A stretch of 64,000 bases of DNA, taken from assembly GCF_047872805.1 (NCBI RefSeq), contig NZ_JBLQUK010000001.1:620001-684000 (forward strand), in the 5' to 3' direction. The stretch comes from Erythrobacter sp047872805 (lineage in GTDB: Bacteria > Pseudomonadota > Alphaproteobacteria > Sphingomonadales > Sphingomonadaceae). The notes under the pieces are model-generated. The model made no database searches. It worked only from the letters and a program-made list of their open reading frames with translations, and was not told where the DNA came from. Numbering within the stretch: position 1 is the first letter of the stretch; every line of letters starts with the position of its first letter. Shown piece after piece: positions 1 to 8,962 of this stretch. The position numbers were made by a program, and so were the translations under genes.

Positions 1-1
1 C

Positions 2-460
2 TCGGCAGACCCTGCGATCATAGTGGCCAATAGCAGGCATCCGGAGGCTGGCGCAGCGGCGGGGGCGGTGGCTACGCCGAAAAGCGGGCATCCATGGGCT
101 GACGCGGTTGCACCTGCTCCGCCGCCCGCACCGGCGACCAACCCCCTGATCGACCAATTGCCGCCCGAACTGGGCAGCGATGTGATCGCGCTGGAGATGG
201 AGGACCATTATGTCCGCGTCCACACTGCGCTGGGCTCGGACCTCGTGCTGATGCGGCTGCGCGATGCGATGGCGCATATGGCCGCGCATTGTCCTGAAAC
301 CGATGGGCGGCAGGTTCACCGCAGCTGGTGGGTCGCGCGGCTGGCGGTAGAGGATGTAAAGCGCGAAGGCCGCAATATCCGGCTGGTGCTGGCAGGCGGC
401 ATCACCGCGCCGGTCAGCCGCGCTCAGGTCAGCGAGCTTAAGGCGGCGGGCTGGATTTAG
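2..460 (+). CDS. LytTR-type DNA-binding regulator, 5' end cut by the window
   Basis: The frame is open to the first base, so the true start lies upstream; a GTG at 23 is an internal possibility only. The visible C-terminal part (about 100 residues before the stop) has the features of a LytTR DNA-binding domain: an IALEMEDHYVRVHT strand region, then a QVHRSWWVA segment and a final PVSRAQVSELKAAGWI helix. This domain binds DNA through beta strands in AlgR/LytR-type regulators. The stretch before it is Ala/Pro-rich and looks like a linker, so the missing N-terminus may hold a membrane or receiver domain. The target is unknown. The domain call is good; the full architecture cannot be judged. Confidence 0.75.
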   Translation, partial: SADPAIIVANSRHPEAGAAAGAVATPKSGHPWADAVAPAPPPAPATNPLIDQLPPELGSDVIALEMEDHYVRVHTALGSDLVLMRLRDAMAHMAAHCPETDGRQVHRSWWVARLAVEDVKREGRNIRLVLAGGITAPVSRAQVSELKAAGWI

Positions 461-480
461 GAGCTAGATCGACTACGCGC

Positions 481-1008
481 TCAAACCATCCGATCGCGGA
501 TCAATCGGTCGCCGCGCACCCATTCATGCCAGGAAGCCGCGCCAATGTGCAGCGCAATCAGCGCGAACAACGCATAACCGGCAAATTCGTGGGTGTAACC
601 GGCGAGCGAGCGCCAGAATTCATCCTGATCGGAAAGGTCTGGCAGTGGGATCTGCACCGTGCCGATAAAATCCAAATCTCGCCCGATCCACATCCACAGC
701 AGGTATCCGCTAACCGGCATTACGACCATCAATGCATAAAGCGCCCAATGCGTCACCTTTGCCGCTGCGCGGTGAGGCTGTGCAAGGGCGGTCGGCAATG
801 CCGGCGGCGTATGGGTTGCGCGCCACAACAAACGCAGGATGACGAGCGCCAGCAATGTCAGACCTAACTGGACATGCGCGTCCAGCAGGCTGCGCGCGGT
901 GTCTGGTTGGGTCCGGTCAGCGGCCACGCCTAAAGCGATTTGCACGATCAGCAGCGCCGCCATTATCCAATGGAGAAACCGGGCGATCATGGTATACTTT
1001 TGCACCAT
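481..1008 (-). CDS. Cytochrome b561 family membrane protein
   Basis: About 175 residues with four hydrophobic segments and the b561 histidines: an early RFLHW, a second His in LDAHVQLGL, a THWALYALMVVMPVSGYLLW segment and a late HEFAGYALFALIALHIGA. Such proteins bind two b-type haems in the inner membrane and pass electrons between quinol or ascorbate-like donors and periplasmic acceptors. The start is uncertain: ATG at 1008 (MVQKY) overlaps the divergent gene's start, while ATG at 990 (MIARFLHW) leaves a 16 bp gap. Neither has a clear ribosome site. The divergent neighbour is a periplasmic lipoprotein, so a functional link is possible but not shown. Confidence 0.85.
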   Translation of the reverse strand: MVQKYTMIARFLHWIMAALLIVQIALGVAADRTQPDTARSLLDAHVQLGLTLLALVILRLLWRATHTPPALPTALAQPHRAAAKVTHWALYALMVVMPVSGYLLWMWIGRDLDFIGTVQIPLPDLSDQDEFWRSLAGYTHEFAGYALFALIALHIGAASWHEWVRGDRLIRDRMV

Positions 1009-1663
1009 GAGGCAAAGACTAGCTTTCACCCGCCGAAATGCAATCACGGGAATGGCTTCATCTGCCATCGCTGTCGCGATGTTGGGAGGATGTTCGGCGG
1101 GCAGTGTTGCCGCCCCAAAAGCCCGCAGCGATTTGTATACATGCGATGGTTGCGAAGCGGCCCTCGAACGGGATCGCGCTTCGCTTGGCTCGGTGGCGCG
1201 AATAGCGGGTCCGGGCGAACCGGGCGACGCGCTGATCGCGACGGGGACTGTGTATTTGCCTGACGGGCGGACGCCCGCCTCCGACGTGATCGTTTACGCA
1301 CACCACACCAATGCCCAAGGGTATTACGCAGGCGGCGATCCGAACGCATCAGGCAGCGCTCGCCACGGCAAATTGAAAGGCTGGGTGAGGACCGACGATG
1401 CCGGGCTATACCGCTTTGAAACAATCAAACCGGCGCCATATCCGAGCATGACCATGCCCGCTCACATTCACCTTTATATATCCGAAGCTGGACGGCCGAC
1501 GTACTATATCGACGATATCGTCTTCGCTGGAGAGTTTGCGGTCGATGTCGAATACCGCGCGGCTCAAGAACTCCGCGGCGGTTCGGGGATCACCATGCTT
1601 GAACGCAACGCTGATGGAGTTTTGGTCGCGCGGCGGGATATCATCCTCGAACGTCACCCCTGA
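1007..1663 (+). CDS. Intradiol ring-cleavage dioxygenase-like Tat lipoprotein
   Basis: About 218 residues. The N-terminus has a twin-arginine signal (TRRNAITG) running into a lipobox ending in LGGC, so the protein is probably exported folded and lipid-anchored. The body shows the beta-sandwich pattern of the catechol 1,2-/protocatechuate 3,4-dioxygenase family: a Tyr pair in AQGYYAGG, a second Tyr in APYPSM, and two His in PAHIHLYISE. These match the Tyr-Tyr-His-His non-haem iron ligands. The substrate is unknown; exported members of this fold are often annotated without proof of activity. The start at 1007 was chosen because it places the signal peptide at the N-terminus; 989 is the alternative. 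The gene is convergent with katG and shares its terminator region. Confidence 0.75.
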   Translation: MRQRLAFTRRNAITGMASSAIAVAMLGGCSAGSVAAPKARSDLYTCDGCEAALERDRASLGSVARIAGPGEPGDALIATGTVYLPDGRTPASDVIVYAHHTNAQGYYAGGDPNASGSARHGKLKGWVRTDDAGLYRFETIKPAPYPSMTMPAHIHLYISEAGRPTYYIDDIVFAGEFAVDVEYRAAQELRGGSGITMLERNADGVLVARRDIILERHP

Positions 1664-1680
1664 TATTGCCCCAAACGCAA

Positions 1681-1711
1681 AGACCCCTGGCGATTGCCTC
1701 GCCGGGGGTCT
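1681..1711 (-). terminator. Rho-independent terminator for katG
   Basis: A strong stem pairs AGACCCC plus an inner GGCG with CGCC plus GGGGTCT. Read on the minus strand it is followed by a T-rich stretch (CTTTGCGTTT), as expected downstream of katG. It could also stop the convergent dioxygenase gene, but the plus-strand side lacks a T tail. Confidence 0.6.
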
Positions 1712-1766
1712 CGTGCGACCCTGGCCCGGTTTTCTGGATCAGGGTGGGGGGCTGGTTACGCCGCTA

Positions 1767-3953
1767 TCAGGCGATGTCGAAACGGTCGGCGTTCATCACC
1801 TTGGTCCAGGCGGCGACGAAATCGTGCACGAATTTTTCCTGCGCGCCGTTTTCGGCATAGACTTCTGCCTGCGCGCGCAGTTGCGAATTGCTGCCAAACA
1901 CCAGATCGGTGCGGGTCGCACGGAATTTCTCCGCTCCGCTCGCGCGGTCGGTGCCGACATATTCTTCGTCGCCCGATCCATCGACGGGGGTCCATTTGGT
2001 CCCCATGTCGAGCAGATTGGTGAAGAAGTCCGGGGTCAGCGTGCCGACCCGGTCGGTGAACACGCCGTGGCCGGTGTTGCCGCTGTTCGCGCCCAGCACA
2101 CGCATCCCGCCAACCAGCACGGTCAATTCGGGGATCGACAGGCCGAGCAAATGCGCCCGGTCGATCAGCATGTCTTCGGTCCGGACGTTCGCCTTGGTCT
2201 TGAGATAATTGCGGAAACCATCGGCAAACGGCTCCAGCGGCTCAAAACTGGCGGCATCAGTGTGTTCATCGCCCGCATCACCGCGTCCGCCGGTGAACGG
2301 CACAGTCACGTCAAAGCCTGCGTCCTTTGCTGCTTTCTCGACCGCAGCCGATCCTGCCAGCACAATGGCATCGGCGATGCTGAGATCGCCGCGCAGTTCT
2401 TCAACCTTGGCGAGAACCTTGGCCAGTTCCTCCGGATCGTTGACCGCCCAGTCCTTTTGCGGGGCGAGCCGGACGCGCGCGCCATTCGCACCGCCGCGGT
2501 GGTCCGAATTGCGATAAGTCGAAGCCGACGCCCAGGCCGCTTTCACCAGCTGTGACACGGTCAACCCGCTGGCAAGGATCGCATCCTTGAACCGGGCGAC
2601 TTCCGCATCCGAAGGCATGGCGCCTGCGGGCACGGGGTCCATCCAGATCAGCGTTTCTTCGGGAACTTCGGGACCGTGGTAACGGACCTTTGGCCCCATG
2701 TCGCGGTGGCATAGCTTGAACCATGCGCGGGCAAAGGCGTCGTCAAGCTGTTCGGGGTTAGCCAGGAACCGCTCCGAAATCTTGCGGTAATCCGGGTCCA
2801 TTTTGAGCGCCATATCGGCGGTGGTCATCATGGTCGGCACGCGCTTGTTCGGGTCACGCGCGTCGGGGGCCATATCTTCGGGATCGGGATTGATCGGCGT
2901 CCATTGCTGCGCGCCAGCCGGGCTGTGCACCAGTTCAAAATCATATTTGAACAGGATGCGGAAATAATCGTGGCTCCAACTGGTCGGATTGTTCGACCAC
3001 GCCCCTTCAATGCCCGAGGTCGTGATGTTGCCCTTGGCAATTTCTTCCTCGTCATTGAGCCAGCCGAACCCCTGCAGGTGCAGCGCTTCGCTTTCGGGTG
3101 CGCCGCCAAAAGTATCGGACGGGGCCGCGCCGTGGGCTTTGCCAAAGGCGTGGCCGCCCGCAGTAAGAGCGACGGTTTCCTCGTCATTCATCGCCATCCG
3201 GGCAAAGGTTTCGCGCATGTCGCGGGCGCTTTCGAGCGGGTCGGGATTGCCGCCCGGACCTTCGGGATTGACGTAGATCAGCCCCATCTGGATTGCCGCG
3301 AGCGGGTTTTCGAGCGCCATGCCTTCTTTCGGCTGGATACGGGTGGCAACGCCTTCGTTGACCCATTGCTCTTCGGTGCCCCAATAGACGCTTTCGGGTT
3401 CAAACACGTCTGCGCGGCCGCCGCCAAAGCCGAACACCGGGCCGCCCATGCTTTCAATCGCCACGTTTCCGGCGAGAATATAGAGGTCGGCCCAGCTGAT
3501 TTGCTTGCCGTATTTCTGCTTGATTGGCCACAACAGGCGGCGCGCCTTGTCGAGATTGCCGTTGTCCGGCCACGAATTCAGCGGAGCAAAACGCTGCTGA
3601 CCGCTGCCCGCTCCGCCGCGCCCGTCGCCGGTGCGATAGGTACCGGCGGCGTGCCATGCCATGCGGATGAAGAACGGGCCGTAATGGCCGTAATCGGCAG
3701 GCCACCAAGGCTGGCTGTCGGTCATCAACGCGGTCAGGTCAGCCTTCAGCGCGGTGTAATCAATGGTGTTGAATGCCGCCGGATAGTCAAAATCTTCGCC
3801 GTAAGGGTTGGCCGATTTGCCTTGCTCGGTCAAAATGTCGAGCTGCGTCGCCTCTGGCCACCAATCCTTGTTGGTCCGGCCCAGCAAAGTGCGCATCGCA
3901 CCGTCGCCATGGAAGGGGCAGCCGCCGCTCATTTCACCAGTCTTAGCATCCAT
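1767..3953 (-). CDS. katG: Catalase-peroxidase KatG
   Basis: 728 residues, the usual length for this bifunctional haem enzyme, which removes hydrogen peroxide by catalase and peroxidase reactions. The active-site Arg-Trp-His lies in FIRMAWHAAGTYR, the crosslinking Tyr in LIYVNPEGPGG, and the proximal haem His region in TAGGHAFGKAHGA. The C-terminal half repeats the peroxidase fold without haem (TVSQLVKAAWASASTYR), as in all KatG proteins. The start is set by AGGAGA about 8 bases upstream. The gene stands alone, with a 183 bp upstream gap in which no clear OxyR site was found. The symbol is secure. Confidence 0.98.
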   Translation of the reverse strand: MDAKTGEMSGGCPFHGDGAMRTLLGRTNKDWWPEATQLDILTEQGKSANPYGEDFDYPAAFNTIDYTALKADLTALMTDSQPWWPADYGHYGPFFIRMAWHAAGTYRTGDGRGGAGSGQQRFAPLNSWPDNGNLDKARRLLWPIKQKYGKQISWADLYILAGNVAIESMGGPVFGFGGGRADVFEPESVYWGTEEQWVNEGVATRIQPKEGMALENPLAAIQMGLIYVNPEGPGGNPDPLESARDMRETFARMAMNDEETVALTAGGHAFGKAHGAAPSDTFGGAPESEALHLQGFGWLNDEEEIAKGNITTSGIEGAWSNNPTSWSHDYFRILFKYDFELVHSPAGAQQWTPINPDPEDMAPDARDPNKRVPTMMTTADMALKMDPDYRKISERFLANPEQLDDAFARAWFKLCHRDMGPKVRYHGPEVPEETLIWMDPVPAGAMPSDAEVARFKDAILASGLTVSQLVKAAWASASTYRNSDHRGGANGARVRLAPQKDWAVNDPEELAKVLAKVEELRGDLSIADAIVLAGSAAVEKAAKDAGFDVTVPFTGGRGDAGDEHTDAASFEPLEPFADGFRNYLKTKANVRTEDMLIDRAHLLGLSIPELTVLVGGMRVLGANSGNTGHGVFTDRVGTLTPDFFTNLLDMGTKWTPVDGSGDEEYVGTDRASGAEKFRATRTDLVFGSNSQLRAQAEVYAENGAQEKFVHDFVAAWTKVMNADRFDIA

Positions 3954-4136
3954 TGGGGGTTCTCCTGAAATATGGGACTCGGACTTTATCCAAGTGTAAT
4001 GACAGGAGAATGATGCATGTCCGGTGATTAGTCCAATCGATTAATGTGAGGATATTGATAGACTAGGGCGATTAATCACCGCGAGCCACTCTCCGCCAAG
4101 GTCGGACGGGAATCGGGCCCTTTGCAAAGCCGGAAT

Positions 4137-5027
4137 CTACTCGGCCTTGCGTGCGATATGCGAACCCGCTGGCAACACCTCGAGGTCGTCGCGGTCGGCC
4201 TGCGCCAGAACCTCTTGCCAGCCCTGCCGCGCCCTCCAGCCTAACCGATCCTGCGCCCTCGCGCTGGAATAAACCCGGTCAATGCTGCGCGGCAGATCCC
4301 AACCCCGCTTGGCAAATTCCGCCGCCAGCGCGGGTGCGCGGGCGCGGATTACTTCTGGCGCATCTTTGGCGAGGCCCTCGCAGTCTTCCCGCGCAAAGAC
4401 CGTTTCGCCAGACAGCACGAACCGTTCGAACGCCGCGCCCTGATCGGTCAGCGCCAATGCGTGTCCCGCCGCCACATCGCGCGCATCCACTCCGCGATGC
4501 AGGCGATAGGCCGCCATCAATGGCGCAGGCTCGGGGAAACAGCGTGACATGCGCAATATCCGAACCGACATCTCCGCAGACGCCAGCTCTTCCAGCAGCG
4601 CCTCGGCGGCGAGTTTGGTGCGGTGATAGATGCTCTTTGGCAGGGGCACGGTGTCCTCGTCGATCCATGTGCACCGACCCGGCTCGACCGCATCGCCGTA
4701 AAGCGCAGTGGTGGAGGTGTAGAGCAAGCGCGTGACCCCGCTCGCCCGGGCAATTTCGGCGAGGGAGCGCGTGCCCTCGACATTAACGCGGAGGAAATCG
4801 GCATCGGCGACCAACCCGACATGCGGCGCATGCGGCCCGGCGCTGTGGATCACGGCATCAGCCCCATCTAGCGCGCGGCGGAGCAATTCCGGGTCGGCGC
4901 AATCGCCGACAATATGCGTGGTGGAAAAGGGGTTACGGTCAATGCCAGTGACTTCGTGCCGAGCCGCCAGCGCCCCGAAAATCGCGCGGCCAATGCGGCC
5001 AGAGGAGCCGGTTATGATGATCTTCAT
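4137..5027 (-). CDS. NAD-dependent epimerase/dehydratase family protein
   Basis: 296 residues of an extended short-chain dehydrogenase. The N-terminal Rossmann motif is GSSGRIG directly after MKIIIT, the NAD-adenine acidic residue follows in GIDRN, and a Ser/Thr...YxxxK catalytic set is seen as TSTTALYG and IYHRTK. Members act on nucleotide sugars, but the substrate cannot be read from the sequence. It lies 31 bp downstream of aroC on the same strand and may be cotranscribed with it. The C-terminal third is less conserved and includes the substrate pocket, so a specific name is not justified. Confidence 0.85.
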   Translation of the reverse strand: MKIIITGSSGRIGRAIFGALAARHEVTGIDRNPFSTTHIVGDCADPELLRRALDGADAVIHSAGPHAPHVGLVADADFLRVNVEGTRSLAEIARASGVTRLLYTSTTALYGDAVEPGRCTWIDEDTVPLPKSIYHRTKLAAEALLEELASAEMSVRILRMSRCFPEPAPLMAAYRLHRGVDARDVAAGHALALTDQGAAFERFVLSGETVFAREDCEGLAKDAPEVIRARAPALAAEFAKRGWDLPRSIDRVYSSARAQDRLGWRARQGWQEVLAQADRDDLEVLPAGSHIARKAE

Positions 5028-5058
5028 AGGCGATATTTGCCGGATTTCGGCTCTTGCG

Positions 5059-6144
5059 TCATCCCATCTGCGCGCGGTGCAGCAATTTCTGATCGGCCAG
5101 CACCAGCGCCATCATCGCTTCGACAACCGGGGTCCCGCGGATGCCGACGCATGGGTCATGGCGGCCCTTGGTCACCACATCCACCGCTTCACCGGCGGAA
5201 TTGATCGATTTGACCGGGTTGAGGATCGACGAGGTCGGCTTGAACGCCACCCGGCACACCACCGGCTGACCCGTAGAAATGCCGCCAGCGGTGCCGCCTG
5301 CGTGGTTGCTGGAAAACTCCGGCTTGCCGTCCGGGCCGGGGCGCATTTCATCGGCATTCTGTTCGCCGGTCAGCCGTGCCGCTTCGAACCCGTCGCCGAT
5401 TTCCACGCCCTTGGTCGCGTTGATGCTCATCATCGCGGCGGCCAGTTCGCTGTCGAGCTTGGCATAGATCGGCGCGCCCCATCCTGCGGGGACACCATCG
5501 GCCACGCATTCGACCACCGCGCCCAGCGATGATCCGTCCTTGCGCGCGGCCTCGACCTTTTCGGCCCAGCGGGTCGCGGCCCAGCTGTCGGGGCAGAAGA
5601 ACGGGTTCTTGGCGATGTTGTCGTGATTGATCGCCTCGCGCTCGATAGGGTCGCCGCCCAGTTCGCAGACATAGCCGGTGATCGTGACTTCAGGGATAAT
5701 CAGCCGCGCCACCGCGCCCGCTGCCACCCGCGCCGCCGTTTCGCGAGCCGACGACCGGCCACCACCGCGATAATCGCGAATGCCGTATTTCGCGTCATAG
5801 GTGTAATCGGCATGACCGGGGCGATAGCTTTGGGCAATTTCCGAATAATCCTTTGACCGCTGATCGGTGTTTTCGATCATCAGATGGATCGGGGTGCCCG
5901 TCGTCACCTGGTCGCCCTCGGTCGTCTGGAACACGCCCGAAAGGATGCGAACCTGATCCGCCTCTTTACGCTGCGTGGTGTATTTGCTCGTGCCGGGCTT
6001 GCGCGCATCCATGAATGGCTGAATGTCCGTCTCGCGCAAGAGGATGCCCGGCGGGCAGCCGTCCAGCACCACGCCCAGCGCAGGTCCGTGGCTTTCCCCC
6101 CATGTCGTGAAGCGCAGCACGCGCCCGAATGTGTTGTAACTCAT
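5059..6144 (-). CDS. aroC: Chorismate synthase AroC
   Basis: 361 residues from the start MSYNTFGRVLRFTTWGESHG, the signature N-terminus of the family; a longer reading frame to 6192 lacks similarity before this Met. The enzyme converts EPSP to chorismate with reduced FMN, the last step of the shikimate pathway in the cytosol. Other landmarks are YRPGHADYTY, RGGGRSSARETAARVAAGA and a C-terminal RHDPCVGIRGTPVVEAM. The gene is first in a likely two-gene unit with the downstream dehydrogenase. An 82 bp palindromic repeat sits just upstream. Confidence 0.98.
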   Translation of the reverse strand: MSYNTFGRVLRFTTWGESHGPALGVVLDGCPPGILLRETDIQPFMDARKPGTSKYTTQRKEADQVRILSGVFQTTEGDQVTTGTPIHLMIENTDQRSKDYSEIAQSYRPGHADYTYDAKYGIRDYRGGGRSSARETAARVAAGAVARLIIPEVTITGYVCELGGDPIEREAINHDNIAKNPFFCPDSWAATRWAEKVEAARKDGSSLGAVVECVADGVPAGWGAPIYAKLDSELAAAMMSINATKGVEIGDGFEAARLTGEQNADEMRPGPDGKPEFSSNHAGGTAGGISTGQPVVCRVAFKPTSSILNPVKSINSAGEAVDVVTKGRHDPCVGIRGTPVVEAMMALVLADQKLLHRAQMG

Positions 6145-6187
6145 AGCCGGACGCTTTTGCCTAACTTGCTGGGTTTGTCCACTTGCC

Positions 6188-6269
6188 GTCATTGCGAGCG
6201 CAGCGAAGCAATCCAGAGCGTAACGCGCACCGCCCTAGATTGCCGCGCGGCGGTGCCGCTCGCAATGAC
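6188..6269. repeat. REP-like palindromic intergenic repeat
   Basis: The 13-base arm GTCATTGCGAGCG (6188-6200) is exactly complementary to CGCTCGCAATGAC (6257-6269). Between them lie AGCGAAGCAATCCAG and GATTGCCGCG, which can pair further (GCAATC with GATTGC). Elements with this consensus are widespread extragenic palindromes in many bacteria. Here it sits between the divergent aroC and ruvA genes. I saw only one copy in this window. Confidence 0.8.
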
Positions 6270-6324
6270 GATAACCTTGCAGCACCTCTGGACTGTTCCT
6301 GTTCTGTCCGCCAAACCCTGCAGC

Positions 6325-6945
6325 ATGATTGCAAAGCTATCAGGCAGGCTGGACGAAACCGGCACCGACTGGGCCATCGTCGATGTCGGCGGGGTGGGTT
6401 ACCTCGTCCACTGCTCGGCGCGGACGCTGTCGGCGCTTGGCGAAGTCGGAGAAGCCTGCACCGTGCACACCGACCTGCAAGTGAGTGAGAACGACATGCG
6501 GCTGCTGGGCTTTGCCGAGAGTGCGGAGCGCGACTGGTTCCGGCTGCTGACACAGGTTCAGGGGGTGGGCAGCAAGGTGGCGCTGGCGATCCTCTCCGCA
6601 TTGGCGACCGTCGAGCTGCGCGATGCCTGCGCCGCGGGTGATGCGGCGAGCGTGGCGCGCGCGAACGGGGTGGGCCCGAAGCTCGCCGGGAGGATCGTCA
6701 ACGAGCTGAAGGACAAGGCAGGCGCGCTTCCCGGCTATGGCTCGGACGGCGGGATGGCAGGCGCGGCGCTGGGCGGGGTGTCTCGTGCAGGCGGCGCGAG
6801 CGCGGACGCGGTGAGCGCGCTGGAAAACCTCGGGTTCAAGCCCGCCGTCGCGGCGCAGGCCGTGGCGCGGGCACAGGCAGAACTGGGCGAAGACGCAGCG
6901 ATGAGCGACCTCATCCGCGTGGCATTGAAGAAGGCGGCGGGGTGA
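6325..6945 (+). CDS. ruvA: Holliday junction DNA helicase subunit RuvA
   Basis: 206 residues beginning MIAKLSGRLDE, the typical RuvA start. RuvA binds four-way junctions as a tetramer and loads the RuvB motor. Domain I is the N-terminal OB fold (GGVGYLVHCS, about 1-65). Domain II has two helix-hairpin-helix motifs (VQGVGSKVAL and ANGVGPKLAGRI). Domain III at the C-terminus (SALENLGFKPAVAAQAV) contacts RuvB. The reading frame extends upstream over the repeat, but only the Met at 6325 fits the family. ruvB is on the same strand but separated by an unrelated gene, which is unusual. Confidence 0.97.
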   Translation: MIAKLSGRLDETGTDWAIVDVGGVGYLVHCSARTLSALGEVGEACTVHTDLQVSENDMRLLGFAESAERDWFRLLTQVQGVGSKVALAILSALATVELRDACAAGDAASVARANGVGPKLAGRIVNELKDKAGALPGYGSDGGMAGAALGGVSRAGGASADAVSALENLGFKPAVAAQAVARAQAELGEDAAMSDLIRVALKKAAG

Positions 6946-6967
6946 TGGGCGCGAAGCGGATTTTGTT

Positions 6968-7627
6968 ATGAACAGAACCATACTACTATGTGGCGCAGCC
7001 ATTTGCCTCATTGGGTTTGGTGCATTGCTTGCCGACTATGTGCGATTGCGCAGCGAGATCGCTCATGGAACTCAAATTGACCCCATAGAGAATCAATATC
7101 AAGAGACCGAGACCAGTCCATCACAACATGCTCCCGTCTTGGGAAAATCAACCGAAATGCATGAGGTTGATAAGGAAGAGGCTGAGCCTCCTGTCCAGCC
7201 GCCACCAGGCTTTAACGAGGGGTTTGAACAACATCTGGTCAGTTACTACACTGGCGCGGCTCAGCCGCTCACATTGACCGCTGACCAGCGATACATGCGA
7301 ACTAGACTTGGAGAAGCCTACAAGGCGCCGATTGATTATGGCGGTAGCCTCACGGTTGCACAGATCGGGTGTGGGACCGGATGCAGAATAGTATACGCAC
7401 TGGACAAATCTACCGGACGAGTTTTGGATTTTCCCCTTGGTGGTGAGCAGAATCCCTACCTCTGGTTACGTTACCAGGCCGACAGCTCTCTAATATGGGC
7501 GACATGGGAAGAGGCTTATCCGGCTGAGGGCTGTATAGCTCAGCCTTTGAAGCTTGGCTCTCGCGGATTTGTGGCTTTGGCGGGGCCGTCCAGCATCTCT
7601 TGCCAACTGGCAGAGGAAACTATGTGA
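6968..7627 (+). CDS. Membrane-anchored protein of unknown function between ruvA and ruvB
   Basis: 219 residues that I do not recognise. A short N-terminal hydrophobic segment (ILLCGAAICLIGFGALLADYV, about 5-25) looks like an uncleaved anchor or signal peptide. It is followed by a polar linker rich in Glu, Gln and Pro to about residue 70, then a globular domain with a CGTGCRIVYALDKSTG segment and Cys residues near the end (EGCIAQ, SISCQL). Two of these Cys pairs could form disulfides if the domain is periplasmic. Its base composition is visibly more AT-rich than ruvA and ruvB, suggesting later insertion. No strong ribosome site is seen. Confidence 0.7.
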   Translation: MNRTILLCGAAICLIGFGALLADYVRLRSEIAHGTQIDPIENQYQETETSPSQHAPVLGKSTEMHEVDKEEAEPPVQPPPGFNEGFEQHLVSYYTGAAQPLTLTADQRYMRTRLGEAYKAPIDYGGSLTVAQIGCGTGCRIVYALDKSTGRVLDFPLGGEQNPYLWLRYQADSSLIWATWEEAYPAEGCIAQPLKLGSRGFVALAGPSSISCQLAEETM

Positions 7628-7690
7628 TGCAGGTTTCGCTTAGCAATGGAGATGTCCTAGGAAACTTGGCTACCATGGTCTCCGAGGCGT

Positions 7691-8749
7691 ATGACTGACC
7701 CTGACAACCCACCCATCCACTCGGGCGAACCGCAGCCCGGCGACCCGGACACCGCGCTCCGGCCCAAGAGCCTTCCCGAGTTCATCGGGCAGGAGGCGGC
7801 GCGCGACAATTTGCGGGTCTTCATCGACAGCGCACGCGCACGCGGCGAAGCGATGGACCATACGCTGTTCCATGGTCCGCCGGGTCTGGGCAAGACGACA
7901 CTGGCGCAGATCGTCGCGGCGGAGCTGGGCGTGGGCTTTCGCGCCACCTCCGGCCCGGTGATCGCGAAAGCGGGCGACCTCGCCGCGCTGCTCACCAATC
8001 TCGAACCGTATGACGTGTTGTTCATCGACGAGATCCACCGCCTTAATCCCGTGGTCGAGGAAGTGCTCTATCCCGCGATGGAGGACCGCGCGCTTGATCT
8101 CATCATCGGCGAAGGGCCATCGGCGCGCAGTGTGCGGATCGACTTGCCGCCGTTCACGCTGGTGGGTGCGACCACGCGGCAGGGGCTGCTGACCACGCCC
8201 TTGCGCGACCGTTTCGGCATTCCGGTGCGGCTGCAATTCTACACCCATGACGAACTTGATCTCGTCGTCACCCGCGCTGCGCGCCTGCTGGGGCTGGACA
8301 TCGACCCGGAGGGCGCGCGCGAGATTGCCCGGCGTTCACGCGGCACGCCGCGAGTCGCAGGGCGCCTGCTGCGCCGCGTGCGCGACTTTGCGCAGGTCGC
8401 TGGGCAGGGCCGGGTAACGCGCGCGATTGCCGATGGTGCGCTGACCCGGCTGGAGATCGACCGGCTGGGCCTTGATGCGATGGACCGGCGTTATCTCACT
8501 ATGATTGCAACCACTTACAAGGGCGGTCCGGTCGGCGTCGCGGCGCTGTCTGCCGGGCTCGCGGAACAGCGCGATACGGTCGAGGAGGTGATCGAACCTT
8601 ACCTCATTCAACTTGGCCTGCTCGCCCGGACAGAGCGCGGGCGGATGCTTAACGATGCCGCTTGGGAGCATCTGGAGATGGCCAGGCCGACTCCCGCAGG
8701 TGGTGTTCAAACGGCGATGTTTGACACGCCAGATGAACCGGAAAGCTGA
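7691..8749 (+). CDS. ruvB: Holliday junction branch migration ATPase RuvB
   Basis: 352 residues. RuvB is the hexameric AAA+ motor that drives branch migration on RuvA-bound junctions. Seen in order: an N-terminal lid start LRPKSLPEFIGQEAARDNL, Walker A GPPGLGKTT, Walker B FIDEIHRL, sensor region GATTRQGLLTTPLRDRFGI, arginine finger in the same segment, and a C-terminal winged helix with GGPVGVAALSAGL. The length is normal. It starts 63 bp after the intervening anchored protein, with a modest GAGG ribosome site. Confidence 0.98.
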   Translation: MTDPDNPPIHSGEPQPGDPDTALRPKSLPEFIGQEAARDNLRVFIDSARARGEAMDHTLFHGPPGLGKTTLAQIVAAELGVGFRATSGPVIAKAGDLAALLTNLEPYDVLFIDEIHRLNPVVEEVLYPAMEDRALDLIIGEGPSARSVRIDLPPFTLVGATTRQGLLTTPLRDRFGIPVRLQFYTHDELDLVVTRAARLLGLDIDPEGAREIARRSRGTPRVAGRLLRRVRDFAQVAGQGRVTRAIADGALTRLEIDRLGLDAMDRRYLTMIATTYKGGPVGVAALSAGLAEQRDTVEEVIEPYLIQLGLLARTERGRMLNDAAWEHLEMARPTPAGGVQTAMFDTPDEPES

Positions 8750-8962
8750 ACAGATGACTAACCAGGACGCTGGTTTTGGTATCAAAACGGGACAGCGACC
8801 CTGAAATACCGGCGCTTTTCCTGATTAGGGCCGGTTAGCCGACCCCATTCATGGTTAACCGCATTGCCGTGAACCCTTCTTCAATCCCATGACAGCATGG
8901 CAATTGGTGAAGGTGCGGGCGGGCCGCATCGAGCCAAGAGATGCAAGCAAGGTTCGAAACTC

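Noticed and set aside
1536..2555. 339-codon plus-strand frame opposite katG and the dioxygenase end
   Set aside because: It runs through the katG terminator and coding region and has no family features.
3954..4136. OxyR binding site upstream of katG
   Set aside because: Some ATAG/CTAT-like pieces occur, but not with the needed 10-base spacing.
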